Shown piece after piece: positions 33,301 to 45,585 of a DNA stretch of 64,000 nucleotides. The stretch covers positions 53,326,579 through 53,390,578 of the forward strand of contig NC_063045.1 of assembly GCF_018812025.1 (NCBI RefSeq). Direction: 5' to 3'. The position numbers and the translations under genes were made by a program. Every line of letters starts with the position of its first letter. The stretch's first letter is position 1. This DNA is from Megalobrama amblycephala (lineage: Eukaryota > Chordata > Actinopteri > Cypriniformes > Xenocyprididae). Below the pieces are notes generated by a model that was not told where the DNA came from, ran no database searches, and saw nothing but the letters and a program-made list of their open reading frames with translations.

Positions 33301-35250
33301 AACCCGATTAAGACAATACTTTGATTAAGAAACTACCATGTAAACAAGTCATACTCGAAGTAAACACAAATCGAATTAAAACATGTGGAGTATTCCTATT
33401 TTAGTCGCATGATCGTAGTGCATCATAGACATGTACACACCTTAATCATACTATTAACACTGTGTTTTTGACACATTTTGGAAAAGAGACAATGGTTATG
33501 ATTTTTTTTTTAAAACTAACACATTAGTGGACTTCAGAGGAAAAAATAAAATTACTTTTTAAAAAAAGATGACCATTTTAAAAGCATTTTTTTCTGTGGC
33601 GTTTGGTTGGAGAGAGTGCTCACAGAAGGCACATGCAAACTTTCTTTCTCAATTGGCTCATTTTGGCTTTCATGGGGTCTATAATAACATTTTCTACCTC
33701 ATGAATTTTGCTGAATACGAAATGAATATCTTCATAAATGAATATTAAGGCTTTAGCTGTGCTTAGCCGTTGGAGTATAATAGAAACTCACATTTTGCTT
33801 AAGCCGAACAATAACTCCCGGCAAATAATCCGCCGAGGTATAAAACCTAATGCCACACATATCTTTATTAGTTTCAGAAATATTTCCTCTGATCGATAGA
33901 TAAAACTACATGGTTCTCATATATATGCTGTCAAATGTGCCTTATTAAAGTTTCATCTTTTTAGAGTTCACCAAAATAGCTGAACGGTATTAACTACAGA
34001 TGTGGCGCAAGCAAGCCTATAGAATCATTCATCTAGACGAGATGACAGGTCAAATATATGATTCTGTCAGAGATAAAGATCATCCATCCTGTCACAAGCT
34101 CTCTATTACTGTACGGTCTAATAATATAATTCAAACCGCAAAGGGGGTTGATGAGATTTAATCTCAAATATATGAGAAAACAAACAGCCTGCCTTCATTA
34201 AAAGCTAAATATTGTTTTGATGCCATGTTTACTAATGCTTCCCATCCAGTTTTTCTTGAAATGACACTCAGTCAGCAAAAAGTGCTAATCTGCTTTTCAT
34301 TGATTGTGTTTGTATGATGCTTAAATATGCTCATAATAAAAATCTAATGACTTTCGCATCACATAATGTAGTTTATGAAAATATATACAGCATATGCTGC
34401 GAAAAACAATTGCACATGAATTAACTGCTGTGTTTCTAATCAATACGTTATTAATCATGGCTATAGAAATCCCCAAAATAGTTCATATACATCTTATCCT
34501 TCTTTTTCAGTCCTAAAACTCTCTCTGAGCTCAAGGTGAGATGGTCTCGACAGGCCTGCAGTGCTGAGATTTGCATATGCAGGTGTCATAAGAGTGTCAC
34601 GAGAGGCTTTTCTGTCACAGCTCAGCGTGGTCCTGCGGTGTGCACTTAACGGCACATATAAACCTGCAGGATGCAAAACCGCACATTCTCGGAAGAAGTT
34701 CAAGCAGTGGAGGCCCGCCAGGAGCTCGTCTTTAGAGGCGTGTCCGACTCGGCATGAATATTCATGATGCGCTTTACAGTGGGATCAGCTGCGGCCGCGC
34801 CGTGTTTACGAGTGTTTCCCGCGGTAAAGGGTGCGTGGGAGGCGAGCAGACCTCGCGGCAACTCGGCTCTCGTTAGCAGTAATTAAGCATCAGTCTGAAG
34901 CTCGGGCTTAATTGGCAATTAACGATATGTTTGATAAGGGTGAGTGTGTCAGGTCTATGTTTAGAATACATTAAGGTAAATAAGCACTCTGAGTGCACGA
35001 CACCGTCCTCAACAGAGACGCTCACGATAAAAACAAACTCTACGAAAGTACACGGAAGCAGATTGCTAGTGCGCTTGCTTTAGCATAGAGTGGGCATCAA
35101 TAATTGGACACAACTCATGCGGCTGCAAACCACACTGGGCATTACTGTGTTTAAGGACATCATAGACTTTCAGACGTCAGACATATAACATTAAGAAAAA
35201 TGGTTTGAAACAGAAACCTGCTTAAAAAATACTATGTGAAACTACAAATC
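33301..35250. other. Intergenic, possible conserved non-coding DNA
   Basis: Mostly AT-rich unique-looking sequence without repeats I recognise. Bases 34690-34940 are GC-richer and include attaagcatcagtctgaagc tcgggcttaattggcaatta, a candidate homeodomain-binding cluster. No exon found. Confidence 0.35.
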
Positions 35251-36390
35251 TTAAAGGCCCACTGAAGTGCCTTGAAACGCGCAACATTGTTCAATGTGTT
35301 GACGTAAAATCCACTGAAACAGGAAGACAGGGCGGGACATATTGAACAGCCCCTCCCCTTTTTTAAATTAGCCAATAGGTTGTTTGCAATCACGTGGTTC
35401 TGGTGACGTGCGAAATACCGGTGGAGGGCAAGCAGTGAAAATTAGAATGGAAGAGATGGTGAAAAGTCCTTTCTGTGCTGATTTAGAAAGGTCTAAACAG
35501 AAAATCACAACATATGTTGGACGTGAACCTTATGTTATGAAGAGGAGCGACTTTTCCACTGAATTGAAAGACTTTCCTGCCATTGAGGAGGTAGATATAG
35601 AGAGTCATGTGAAGCTGCCGTCACGTTCTACTAGTGACGTTAGGGCAGTATTTTGATTTTCTGTCGCGATTGTGAAAAATGTCGCCATTGTAGGACATTT
35701 ATGCTGAATCGAGAATCGCATCAGGAGCTCACGTCATCGTTCAGGGGAAAAACTGGATGGTGTAATACAATCGTGTAACCCACTCCCTATCACTCAATAA
35801 AATAATCACATAGCTGAGTGTTTTTGAAAGTGTTGTCTTTGTTGTTGAATCGACTTCTGTCAGCTTGTTAAACATTTATTTGGACGTTTTCTACCATAAG
35901 ATGGCTGAAGCAGCAGCGCGTGACACTCTTCTCATGGTAACCAGATCAACATTGTGAACGGAATGCTACAAAACTGAAGTGAAAACACCAAATTATCATT
36001 CAATGGGATAAAATAGCTTCTCTTCCCTGCAAGCGATACCATGAAGAATGTGGAAATTTAACCAAGTCAAAAAGAAATAAGGTAAGCAGGTATCCATATT
36101 AATTTCAGTATCAGCAGACGCAAACGCTATTAAAGGCGTCAACTTTTAAAGGTAAAAACGATATAAGTTATAAAAAACGGTATAAGTTATGTAAACGATA
36201 TAAACACCTTCTGGGTTCTCGATTTTATCGATTTGAGCAACCATAAACGACGCAAAACATACGAATTTTGAGTTTTTGATAGGATTTCTATATAGAAAAA
36301 TCAGTCCCTGCCCTCCAGACTCATTTGCGCTGCTGCTGTGACGTCATGTGCAAACAACCTATTGCGTTTCATTTATATCACAGCTCGACC
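35251..36390 (+). mobile_element. TTAA-type element with a small ORF
   Basis: TTAA (35251-35254) is followed by aggcccactgaagtgccttg. The interior has gatatataaac-type repeats and an ORF of 90 codons (see the separate entry). The right end is unclear; gtgacgtcatgtgcaaacaacctattg near 36340 mirrors ccaataggttgtttgcaatcacgtg near 35372 in inverted orientation, suggesting inverted subterminal repeats. Confidence 0.55.
35384..35656 (+). pseudogene. Transposon-derived ORF fragment, possible YqaJ-associated protein
   Basis: The 90-codon ORF includes KQKITTYVGREPYVMKRSDF followed by STELKDFPAIEEVDIESHVK. The pattern Y-x(4)-DPY-x(3)-(K/R)xD(F/Y)-x(5)-LP-x(3)-DI resembles the N-terminal part of fish transposon-encoded proteins that carry a YqaJ-like nuclease domain (ISL2EU-type elements). 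I give this from memory of the pattern only. The frame ends at 35656 without the nuclease domain, so it is a fragment at best; chance ORF is the alternative. Confidence 0.4.
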
Positions 36391-36756
36391 AGAGTGTGAA
36401 TTTTGTCATTGTTTTGGAGCACACTAGCTTATAGATAAGAGTAATGGCCCTTTCAGACAGGAACCAGAATGCACTGCACTGGCCACTGCAGGGTTCAGCG
36501 TAGCCCTTCAGATACAAAGCGATTTGCGCTACCCTGACCAGAGTGGTTCAACCTTAATTTTATTAAGCGACGCAAAAACAAAGCAAAAATTACGACTTTA
36601 TTCAACAATCTCTTTTCTTCTATGTCATTCTCATGCATTGTTTATGTCCAGCACTTCCAGGTTCTACGTCAGAACGCCGACTCATTATTGGCCGGCTCCT
36701 GCGTCAGCATCACATGCATGTATCATGCTAAGTGTTTGGTGTAATGCGTTAGGCCT

Positions 36757-37965
36757 ACTAAGTAACCCGTTACTGTAATTAAATTACTTATCCACTGAAA
36801 AAGTAAAGTAAGGGATTACTGTTCAATTTTAGGTAATTTAATTACAGTTACTTATAATGTACTTGCGTTACATACTGTAAATACTGAATTTAAAATCTAA
36901 ATTTGTCGTCTAAAGATAAAAGTGAACGCTGCCTCTTTAAAATCGTTAGCTGTAGTGCAGTTGCGCGCGAGTTCACAACTTTGCACCAGTTGGCTGCGTA
37001 GTCGCTGTCTGAAGATGTCGGCAGAAGCGAGTGGCTGTTTTGCAGAATGGAAATATTCCAGTTACTTCACTTCACTTCACTTCACAGGTAGGCAAGAACA
37101 TTACGGTAAAATGTAAGCTATGTCCTAGGGAGAAAAAACTGCGCGCGCTCATAACGCACACACATAGCCGCCTCTCGCGAGTGTCAAATTTTCACTGTTT
37201 ATTACACATAAACGTTCAAATACACACACAGTTATGTCAAATATGCCCGTCTTGGCGTATATTCGCGTTGGTTATGCTAATGTGAACAGCATGTGTAACA
37301 GCAGTCTCCTCCCATTAGGTCTTAGTGACAGACAGCAGTCTTTAAAACATGCTACTGTCTACTATTGGCTGTCTGTATTATAAATGATAATCAAACGACA
37401 AAAGAAAAGCTTTAATAAGGATTAATCTATATTTAATTTATACTGTTATAACTATGCTGAGTTCTTTTATAATTGATTATTCAATTTCTGTGGTATTTTT
37501 ACTTACTACTATTAGACCTACCTGGAAAAAAATATATATATAGCATTGTTTTATTTGTATTTTTATATAATTTTTACTGTATTGTGCACTTTTGGTGGTA
37601 TCTGTACCAACTACTAGATTTTTGGTATAGTGACATCCCTATTTGTTACAAAAAAAAATTAAGTATTATAAAGTAAATAAGTATTATAGAATATGTTTTA
37701 ATTAAGTTAAAATGTTTTAAAAAGCTATAAAAGGCTAAACTATTCCATGTTTGACTAAATTATTAAAAGAGTTTCCTTTCTATTGTCTATCCGGTCAATG
37801 TTTCTAGGGATTTTAAGAAGTAATTAGTAAGTTACTTTTTGAGTAATTAAATTACTTTTCAGACAGAGTAATTAGAAAAGTATTTTAAATACAACATTGA
37901 TGATGTAATTAGTAATTAATTTTTTAAGTAACTAACTTGAAGTAACCCAACACTGGTCGTGCTGC
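36757..37965 (+). mobile_element. hAT-type relic with BED-finger fragment
   Basis: The right end reads ...agtaactaacttgaagtaac ccaacactg, the usual hAT family end; the left end (ctaagtaacccgttactgta attaaattac) is its worn counterpart. The interior is AT-rich and lacks the transposase catalytic and dimerisation parts. A 5' coding piece encoding a BED zinc finger is present (37015-37150). The left-end sequence also recurs at 63275-63425. Confidence 0.7.
37015..37160 (+). pseudogene. hAT transposase BED finger fragment
   Basis: From ATG 37015: MSAEASGCFAEWKYSSYFTS. After a (TTCAC)4 run the reading continues one frame over as GKNITVKCKLCPREKKLRAL. Together they have the W-K-Y...Y-F...G-K-N-I...C-x2-C signature of the BED zinc finger at the start of hAT transposases. 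The TTCAC run (37064-37084) has changed the frame, and no downstream domain survives. Confidence 0.7.
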
Positions 37966-38235
37966 TCACATGATCAGCTTTGGCCAATACTGAGCCGGCA
38001 TTCGTATTCTTGTCGCTTCATAACATTAAGGTTGAACCACTGCAGTCACGTCGACTGTTTTAACGATGTCTTTAGTACCTTTCTGGACCTTGAAAGTGGT
38101 GATTATGGACGAGTCATATACCTCTCGGATTTCATAAAAAACACATTCATTTGTGTTCCTAAGATCTTACGGGTGTGGTACGACATGAGGGTGAGTAATT
38201 AATAGAGTTTTCATTTTGGGTGAACTAACCCTTAA

Positions 38236-39859
38236 ACATATCAAGAACTGCAGTTGATTTTGCTTCTAGTTGGATTGGAAGGTCAAGTCGAGCTCATTGT
38301 GGGATACACTATTTACACTATAGTTGCAAGCTGCACGCTTTTGCAAATAGTGGGTCATCTAGGTGGTCCTCGCATACAGAAAAAATGTTAAGTGCACAGT
38401 AAACATACTTCATAATCTCTTTCAAAAATAGCTGTATGTCATTGTGAGCGTACCCAGCGATGAGATCATTTCCCTCCTCGTGCAGGCGGAGGTAAGTGTT
38501 GGAGTAGATCTGCTATGGAGGGGGCCGTCTCGCGGTGAGCTAATTGACATGACATATTGACAGGCACTCTTCTGCGTCTGGGGACTCCGGCGCCTGCACA
38601 GCCTTCCACATCTCTAATAATCACTGATTAAAAAGCAGTTAAGAGCCTGTGAAGACCAAAATGTGCATTAACCAAACGACCTTCTGGGAGGGAAAAACAG
38701 CCGCGCCAGCGGAGAGAAGTGAAGGCAGAAGTTCTCTGGGAAGACATCTCCCCTCTCCCAAACCACAGCACGGTTATCAAAAGATGAGATGTTTTTCGCT
38801 AATAACCTCTTTTTGCCCAGATTCACATTACATCTATTATATCTTTATTGAGTTGACACAGGTTTGTTTATGAGCGGATTCTTTGGCTAAGCAGCTTAGC
38901 CTTGCTGCCAAACGTCAGAAATAACCTTTGAGTTCTGGCTGATCTAATATAATTACATTGTTGCAGTTCATCCTTGACCCCATTCCAATGAAATAATTAA
39001 GGTCTCATAGCGGTTTAATTTGAAAAAGTTATGCTCTCTCCAAAGCTTTTACACTCACTGGGGCACGTGTTGTCAGATCGGTTAATATAACGGCTTCCGT
39101 TTAAATTATAAATGCAATTTTCATTTTAAAAAAAGTGATATGAACCCTTTTGTCCATTATTTTGGCAATTTCGGTGCCACTAGAACAGGAATGACACTAG
39201 TTGAAGAAAATACATCCCTGTTGAAAAGATTAGCTTTGAGCAGCATGCTAGTTGATTCTTTCCTTTCCTTCCATCTCTTTTTTTTTTACATGATGCCATG
39301 CTGAACTTCCAAAGCAAGCTTCAGCTCATTCATTACTGTTATCAGCCTGAACGATTTCTCTCGTCCCAATCAATAGTTTCCTCCGAGCAAACGCGACTGA
39401 GGAACACACACGGCAAGCTGCGAGAGCATCAATCACGCCATCCTGACTGCAGAAAGTTCAAAGCAGCCCTGAAGCTCCTCGCTCTTCCAACGATATAAAC
39501 GCTTCATAAATTCGTTTAGCAGCCCTGATGCTTATTCTGTTGAGTGAGATTTTATTGAGACCTCAAATGAGTCGTCCTGTACTGGCATTACCGTGTTAAT
39601 TCCTGCTTTTTAGGGATGTGAATGTTGTGTCCAGCCTTATTAGGGTCCACAAAACTCCAATTCCAACACATTTCTTAGGGGGCATTCAGTTCGCTTAGGA
39701 AATGTCTTAAAACCTAACACTTATGACAGAAGATGCCACAAAAACATTGCATTTGTACATAGACCAACAACAAAAATATTGCAAGCCAAATAAAAAGAGC
39801 AACACTTTTGACAGATGAACTTGATGAACTTGATACTATGGTAAATATAAAAATGATCA
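38236..39859. other. Intergenic, candidate conserved non-coding DNA
   Basis: I see no exon or recognised repeat. Bases 38450-38880 (ggagtagatctgctatggag ... ctaattgacatgacatattg acaggc) and 39290-39510 are non-repetitive with balanced base use, unlike the AT-rich surroundings, and are plausible enhancers. The ORFs at 38649-38873 and 39298-39498 have no domain. Confidence 0.35.
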
Positions 39860-40823
39860 CATTTAGTGGCCATTTACACAACACTGTTTTTAACTAAAAA
39901 TGGAAAACTTTTATGCATTTTAGCTGTTCATTTACACAACAATGGTGTTTTGGGGGCCTGAAAACGATATTGTGATCGTCCCCATGTAAACATCAATAAC
40001 TCAAATTTGTGAAAAAGTGATGTCATGCACATGCGTATTATGTGTTCAGTCTATAGCAGGGTTGGGGAACATTGATCCTGGAGGGCCACTGTCCTGCAGA
40101 GTTTAGCTCCAACCCTAATTAAACACGCCTGAAGCTAATCAAGGTCTTCAGGATTACTAAAGTTACAGGCAGGTGAGTGTTTTTTTCAGGGTTGGAGCTA
40201 AACTCTGCAGGACAATGGCCCTCCAGGATCAACATTCCCCATATAGACTATAGTGTTTCTTTGCAAAGTGACATCGCCATCTACTGGCCTGGCAGCATAA
40301 TATAGCGTTTTTAGTTGTTTTCACAGATCCGTGTGAAAGGATCATTTTGACAACTTTGTCACCTGTACGCGAAAAAAAGCAAAGAAAATTTTCCGTTTTT
40401 AGTATGGTTGTCATGTAAATGTACCCTTAGGGTATTTTCTTAGGGTATGTTTATGCGACAATGATATGCTTAAAACAGAAAGGTTTTTCCTTAGAGTTTT
40501 CCGCGTACAGAAAACACCATTGTCAAAACGATCCCCATTCAAACGAATCCGTGAAAACGAAAAATGCTGTATTCTGCTGGCAGGCCATTAGATGGCAATG
40601 AAACACTATAGACTGAACATGTAATACGCATGTGCCTGACGTCATCGTTTTCACAGATTCGCGTTTTTGTTGTTTACACGGAAACCTTGCACTATGAAAC
40701 CCGTTTTCAAAAGTTTGCATTTTCAGGCCACCAAAACGACGTTGTCATGTACATGAATAGCCAAAATGCATGAAAAGTTTTCCATTTTTAGTTGAAAATG
40801 GTGTCGTGTAAATAGCCCCTTAA
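39860..40823. mobile_element. Inverted pair of one MITE family
   Basis: The left copy (about 39860-40433) and right copy (about 40434-40823, ending TTAA 40820-40823) are inverted relative to each other. Shared blocks are aactaaaaatggaaaacttt (39892; inverted near 40795), tgttcagtctatag (40043; inverted near 40603) and taacctttctgttttaagca-like inner parts. Both copies carry the end motif ccttaggg/cttagggtat at the centre. The left copy is interrupted by the MITE at 40057-40245. Confidence 0.8.
40057..40245. mobile_element. Palindromic MITE inserted in another MITE
   Basis: The arms gttggggaacattgatcctg gagggccactgtcctgcaga gtttagctccaaccct and their inverse (agggttggagctaaactctg caggacaatggccctccagg atcaac) make a 189-bp palindrome. 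It is flanked by gtctatag (40049-40056) and gactatag (40246-40253), an 8-bp duplication with one change, so probably hAT-mobilised. The uninterrupted site is seen in the sister copy near 40603. Confidence 0.88.
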
Positions 40824-41022
40824 AATAGTATATCAAAGGTGTTAAATGTTTACAAAAGTGCTGCTTTGATGGCTGTAGCATATTAAAATAAAAAATAAAA
40901 TAAAAATAAAAAATATATATATATACATAAACTAGCCAATCTCACTAATTAGTAAGGTTGTTGGATGTCTTGATTATGCCCATTCTTATGGGTTTCCTTT
41001 TTTGTTCTTCAGGTCTGTATAA

Positions 41023-41053
<31 letters not shown>

Positions 41054-42368
41054 GTAGCTCCCGTGCAGCCATGTGTCCTCTATTCAACCTTCATACATAA
41101 ACCACAGGAAACGCATTGAGCCGGGGAATGCCGTGGGAGTGCTGATATCTGAAATCACCCTTTAAAGGAGCTTATTTTAATTCTTTATTTGAGGGAAGAA
41201 AATAGCAAGGGAGTTCTGCATGTTTGAATATGCAGCATCAGCAAAGCTCTCTGTCGCCCATTCCACATGCTCGCAAAGCCCCTTTTCATGCCTTAAAGAA
41301 GCAAACAAACAAATAAATAAATAAAACCCTTGATAAAATGACAGAAGCTTTTTGTTGGAGCTGTCACCTCAGCTACATGTGCCAAAAACAATCAGCATTT
41401 CAGATGTCCAGAATGAAATCCCTGCAGTGGACAGCTGACCAAGCCAGATGAATCTTCACTTTTCTATTCTGTCTCTTTTCAAAAACACAGAATCTATCAA
41501 ACGCGCCACAATGGCAGTGACAGCAATTTGCTAAGAAACATTCTGACAATGGGTTCCTTTTTCAGTGGCATTCAGAGATGTACGCACAATTTAATACCCA
41601 CAAACAATCTGCACCGTGAATGGATCCACAGATATTTCTGCTTTTTTTTCCTTCTTTTATTATTGTTATTATTATTGCCTGCCTCATTATTGTTCCTGAG
41701 CAATGGAAAGGCAGTCAATGGCCCATATCACTCAAAATATATTATCAAACTGTGTCATCCTGTCCCATGGTGTGAGCTTAATTAATTCCAGCCTTGAAAA
41801 CAGTATTCCCCTGTTTGGTCAGAGGTGATTACGAAAGCGCGATTTAATTGTCTGAAGACAACTCCTCGACTCTTGCATACACAAACACATTACCAGGAAT
41901 ACTGCAAATGTTGCAACAACAGCAAACTAAATGTTAGGTAATAAATGATTTAAAAAAAGGTGCGAAAAAGAAATAACAGTATATTTAATGGTAATAAATA
42001 AATAAATATTTATACAAATACTTTTAAAATAATTAATAAATGTAAAAGTTATACATTTAAAAATCTTTTTATGAATTTAAATACAAATTGATACATTAAA
42101 AAAATATATTTAAATTTTTTTATGTGTGTTTGGGGAGTCATGTTGGCAGGTAAACCTGTTAATTCCATGTGGTACTAACATACCCCAACACTTATTTTTT
42201 AGCAATAATTTAAACATTTCATGCATGAATTATGTTAACAACAGTCAGGATTTTATTTCCCTATGTGTTTTTTATTGCTATTAGGTCATGAAAAACAAGA
42301 TTTTTAAAAAAAATTTTTTTACATATTTTATAAGGAGATTTTCAGATGTCCACTTGAGTGGACATTAG
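40824..42368. other. Intergenic, simple repeats and unique DNA
   Basis: It contains an A-rich run (40886-40925), a CA microsatellite (41029-41053) and a TTA-rich stretch (41640-41690). Bases 41080-41900 otherwise look unique. No gene recognised. Confidence 0.4.
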
Positions 42369-44570
42369 ATTAATTAGATTACTTTTTTGATGTAATGAGT
42401 AAAGTAACACATTACAAGTAATGTGCTTTACATAATTAGATTACTTTTTTGATGTAACGAGTAAAGTAACGCATTACAAGTAATGTGCTTTACATAATTA
42501 GATAACTTTTTTGATGTAACGAGTAAAGTAACGCATTACAGGTAATGTGCTTTACGTGATCAGATTACTTTTTTGATGTAATGAGTAAAGTAACACATTA
42601 CAAGTAATGTGCTTTACATAATTAGATAACTTTTTTGATGTAACGAGTAAAGTAACGCATTACAGGTAATGTGCTTTACGTGATCAGATTACTTTTTTGA
42701 TGTAATGAGTAAAGTAACACATTACAAGTAATGTGCTTTACATAATTAGATTACTTTTTTGATGTAACGAGTAAAGTAACGCATTACAAGTGATGTGCTT
42801 TACGTGATCAGATTACTTTTTTGATGTAATGAGTAAAGTAACACATTACAAGTAATGTGCTTTACATAATTAGATTACTTTTTTGATGTAACGAGTAAAG
42901 TAACGCATTACAAGTGAATGTGCTTTACGTGATCAGATTACTTTTTTGATGTAACGAGTAAAGTAACGCATTACAGGTAATGTGCTTTACGTGATCAGAT
43001 TACTTTTTTGATGTAACGAGTAAAGTAACGCATTACAAGTAATGTGCTTTACATAATTAGATAACTTTTTTGATGTAACGAGTAAAGTAACGCATTACAG
43101 GTAATGTGCTTTACGTGATCAGATTACTTTTTTGATGTAATGAGTAAAGTAACACATTACAAGTAATGTGCTTTACATAATTAGATTACTTTTTTGATGT
43201 AACGAGTAAAGTAACGCATTACAGATTGCTTTACTTCAGATTTTTTTTGATGTAACGAGTAAAGTAACGCATTACAGGTACGTGATGTGCTTTACGTGAT
43301 CAGATTATGTTTTTGATGTAACGAGTAAAGTAACGCATTACAAGTAATGTGCTTTACATAATTAGATTACGTTTTTGATGTAATGAGTAAAGTAACACAT
43401 TACAAGTAATGTGCTTTACATAATTAGATAACTTTTTTGATGTAACGAGTAAAGTAACGCATTACAGGTAATGTGCTTTACGTGATCAGATTACTTTTTT
43501 GATGTAATGAGTAAAGTAACACATTACAAGTAATGTGCTTTACATAATTAGATTACTTTTTTGATGTAACGAGTAAAGTAACGCATTACAAGTGATGTGC
43601 TTTACGTGATCAGATTACTTTTTTGATGTAATGAGTAAAGTAACACATTACAAGTAATGTGCTTTACATAATTAGATTACTTTTTTGATGTAACGAGTAA
43701 AGTAACGCATTACAAGTGATGTGCTTTACGTGATCAGATTACTTTTTTGATGTAACGAGTAAAGTAACGCATTACAGGTAATGTGCTTTACGTGATCAGA
43801 TTACTTTTTTGATGTAACGAGTAAATGAACGCATTACAAGTAATGTGCTTTACATAATTAGATAACTTTTTTGATGTAACGAGTAAAGTAACGCATTACA
43901 GGTAATGTGCTTTACGTGATCAGATTACTTTTTTGATGTAATGAGTAAAGTAACACATTACAAGTAATGTGCTTTACATAATTAGATTACTTTTTTGATG
44001 TAACGAGTAAAGTAACGCATTACAGGTTATGTGCTTTACGTGATCAGATTACTTTTTTGATGTAACGAGTAAAGTAACGCATTACAAGTAATGTGCTTTA
44101 CGTGATCAGATTACTTTTTTGATGTAACGAGTAAAGTAACGCATTACAGGTAATGTGCTTTACGTGATCAGATTACGTTTTTGATGTAACGAGTAAAGTA
44201 ACGCATTACAAGTAATGTGCTTTACATAATTAGATTACGTTTTTGATGTAACGAGTAAAGTAACGCATTACAAGTATTGTGCTTTACGTGATCAGATTAC
44301 TTTTTTGATGCAACGAGTAAAGCATTACAAGTAATGTGCTTTACATAATCAGATTACTTTTTTAATGTAACGAGTAAATTAATGCATTACAAGTAATGTG
44401 CATTACGTAATCAGATTACTTCTTTGATATAAAGAGTAAAGTAACGCATTACAAGTAATGTGCATTGCATAATTAGATTACATTTTGAATGTTAGGAGTA
44501 AAGTAACTCATTAAAAGTAACATGCATTACATAATCAGATTAATTTTTTGATGTAACTGCAAATTACAAG
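42369..44570. repeat. 62-bp satellite array, about 35 units
   Basis: The unit of about 62 bp has the core attacttttttgatgtaacg, agtaaagtaacgcattacaa and gtaatgtgctttac, with a linker that alternates between ataattag (type A) and gtgatcag (type B). Variation is concentrated at a few positions: attact/ataact, aatgag/aacgag, acacatt/acgcatt, acaagtaatg/acaggtaatg/acaagtgatg. Units are almost identical in the middle and decay toward the right end (from about 44300). Irregular units occur near 43225-43300 and 44310. The core resembles the ends of the hAT-type elements at 36757 and 63275, so the array probably grew from such an end. Confidence 0.96.
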
Positions 44571-45536
44571 CTAATAACACAAATACATTTATTTATAGCC
44601 AATAAAAAGTTACTGCAGATGAAGTATTTTCAAAAAGCAACAGTCACAAAATCTAAAATCAATAATTGGAAAATTTAACAATAATATGACTCCTTATGTT
44701 ACTTGATGTTACAACTTTTTTTTCACCTGCAAGTGTCTCCTAGAATAGAACGAATGGATGGATATTCTGGATCAACTTGGCATTTCTGACTGGCCGTCGG
44801 CCACCTTGGTTTGTTGAAAACAAAAATTCCACATACAAAGAATTGCCACTTGGTGGCAGTGTATAGGACGATGCACTAGTGTCCACTGTAATGGTTGATG
44901 TGCAACTATGCCATCAATAACTTTTTAATAACTGTCCACTGTAGTGACCTCTATGCGTGAAAGGAAAATAAATAAACAAATTAGTGTTTTGAATAAGTGT
45001 CCTATATCTCTGTGATGTGCACACACACATGGTGACGGAGAGAAAGGTTAGAGATGAGCAGACAGTCGATGACACTATGACACACAGCAGCTGTGGAAAG
45101 AACAAGATAATACGGCTGCACTGTAAATGACCGCCTTATGGGTTTATTCTCTCAGCTGTGAATGTTTAAAAACAGCCCAGTGTGACACACAGCAGCATGT
45201 TTGTTAATGAAACACCTCTTTGAAAGATCTAGACTAACACATTTCTACAGCCCATCACTCTTCCACTGTTCCCTGCTGGAAAACTAGGCCATACCAGATT
45301 AAGGTGGTCAAGCTGAGTTTGGAATCATGGTGGCTGATAGTCTGCTGCAGGTCCAGTATGGTCTACCAACTTCAAAAACTGGTCCATCAGCTGGAAGTGC
45401 AGCTGATCTAGACCAGCTCCAAACCATCAGAAGCTTGTTTCAGTTGGATGTCCCAGCAGGGTTCACATCGCCCATCACACCACAGGATAAGCTTTTAATA
45501 CTCCACCGGTGTCTGGTTCTGGACCCTGATTTGGTT

Positions 45537-45585
<49 letters not shown>

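Larger units (their letters stand above)
36490..38235. mobile_element. MITE interrupted by a hAT relic
   Basis: Outer inverted pieces match: gagtggttcaaccttaattt tattaagcgacgca (36540 on) and cgcttcataacattaaggtt gaaccactgcagtcacg (38014 on). The right arm then continues as the common arm (gattatggacgagtcatata ... cgacatgagggtgagtaatt ... gggtgaactaaccc) to TTAA at 38232-38235. Between lies the hAT-like block 36757-37965, so the MITE was present first. Confidence 0.7.

Noticed and set aside
42369..44570. Regularly spaced repeats considered as a CRISPR array
   Set aside because: The units are contiguous 62-bp tandem copies with no unique spacers, and the DNA is vertebrate.
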